The notes under the pieces were generated by a model that saw nothing but the letters and a program-made list of their open reading frames with translations, was not told the DNA's origin and searched no databases. Positions 15,353 through 15,642 of a stretch of DNA of 15,642 nt are shown here, piece by piece. Origin of the DNA: Belnapia sp. (GTDB lineage Bacteria; Pseudomonadota; Alphaproteobacteria; Acetobacterales; Acetobacteraceae); the NCBI GenBank assembly GCA_028291445.1, contig JAQGIA010000284.1, forward strand, positions 1-15,642, in the 5' to 3' direction. The number at the start of each line of letters is the position of its first letter. Position 1 is the first letter of the stretch. A program made the position numbers and the translations under genes.

Positions 15353-15642
15353 CTAGCTCAGATAGCCGGCGCGGGTGATGTCATCGAGGATGTCGTGCAG
15401 CGCCGCATCGAGCGAGCCGACCAGCGGCTCGCCGCCGGCCACCTCGGCGATGCGCGGCCGGGCGCGTTCCAGCTCCTCCGGGGCGAGGATGAGCGACAGC
15501 AACCCGGTGGCGCGGGCCAGGCCGAGCAGCAGCCGGTCGCGCGGCGCCGGGGCGGCACCTTCGAAGATCACGCCGAGCAGCCGGGCTTTTACCGCGCGTT
15601 CCTCCCGGCCGCTGACCGCCGGGTAGCGGCGTTCGGGGAAGA
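15353..15642 (-). CDS. GPP34 (GOLPH3/Vps74-like) family protein, C-terminal part
   Basis: The frame is open to the right edge, so this is the last 95 residues of a longer protein whose start lies outside. RRYPAVSGREERAVKARLLGVIF, then PAPRDRLLLGLARATGLLSLIL, then ELERARPRIAEVAGGEPLVGSL are close to the C-terminal half of proteobacterial GPP34 proteins as I recall them (RYPV-DGKAEREVK, PDPRD, ELERARPRIE). In eukaryotes GOLPH3/Vps74 binds phosphatidylinositol-4-phosphate and retains glycosyltransferases in the Golgi. The bacterial role is not established. There is no membrane helix here, fitting a peripheral membrane or cytosolic protein. It precedes GNAT, amidase and lpxB on the same strand. 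A GTG at 15571 could start a 72-residue frame, but the upstream residues match the family too, so the longer reading is right. Confidence 0.72.
   Translation of the reverse strand, partial: FPERRYPAVSGREERAVKARLLGVIFEGAAPAPRDRLLLGLARATGLLSLILAPEELERARPRIAEVAGGEPLVGSLDAALHDILDDITRAGYLS

Noticed and set aside
15358..15558. 66-residue - strand frame overlapping the GPP34 fragment
   Set aside because: It is in another frame; the GPP34 frame runs to the window edge and has family-like sequence.

Overview
The window is GC-rich (near 70 percent in most coding stretches), gene-dense and read on both strands, with many start/stop overlaps of the ATGA or GTGA type. Gene content (fused SecDF, LpxB, a Bug-type periplasmic binding protein, Dpp-type ABC ATPases, a proteobacterial GPP34 homologue) points to a Gram-negative alphaproteobacterium. 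Acetobacteraceae (Roseomonas-like) is my best guess, inferred from protein character and not from any marker gene. There is no rRNA, tRNA, CRISPR array, transposase or phage gene that I can see.

Left part (1-2451, + strand): the 3' end of an amidohydrolase of the chlorohydrolase/cytosine deaminase type is translationally coupled to two ABC ATPases, DppD-like then DppF-like. This is the distal end of a peptide/nickel-class uptake operon whose permeases and binding protein are probably upstream of the window. A perfect hairpin (2475-2504) separates it from a convergent small lipoprotein gene (2515-3120, -). The lipoprotein and the intergenic DNA beyond it are clearly less GC-rich than their surroundings, and that DNA carries a 16-bp perfect palindrome.

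Middle left (3446-6184): an iron-containing alcohol dehydrogenase, a coiled-coil protein of unknown function, and a convergent stand-alone EAL-domain protein whose loop 6 has diverged from the usual sequence.

Centre (6560-11263): on the - strand a single-polypeptide SecDF translocase accessory subunit is followed after 2 nt by a Bug/TctC-type binding protein. The latter has a 15-bp tandem repeat encoding a Ser/Gln/Gly linker just after its signal peptide. Divergent from secDF is a Gfo/Idh/MocA dehydrogenase of a kind often found in lipid A gene clusters.

Right part (11363-15642, all - strand): a D-cysteine desulfhydrase/L-cysteate sulfo-lyase family enzyme, lpxB, a nitrilase-superfamily amidase, a GNAT acetyltransferase, and the C-terminal part of a GPP34 (GOLPH3/Vps74-like) protein. 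The GNAT, amidase and lpxB genes overlap by 4 nt each and look like one operon, perhaps with GPP34 as first gene. The GNAT-amidase pair resembles a split form of the fused RimI-nitrilase proteins (YhcX type). Two back-to-back hairpins (11265-11308 and 11322-11367) fill the space between the convergent Gfo/Idh and PLP-enzyme genes.

Nothing here is a clear new defence or mobile system. The most unusual arrangement is GPP34, GNAT and nitrilase upstream of lpxB. The rest is mostly ordinary metabolism and envelope functions with several uncharacterised cis-elements.
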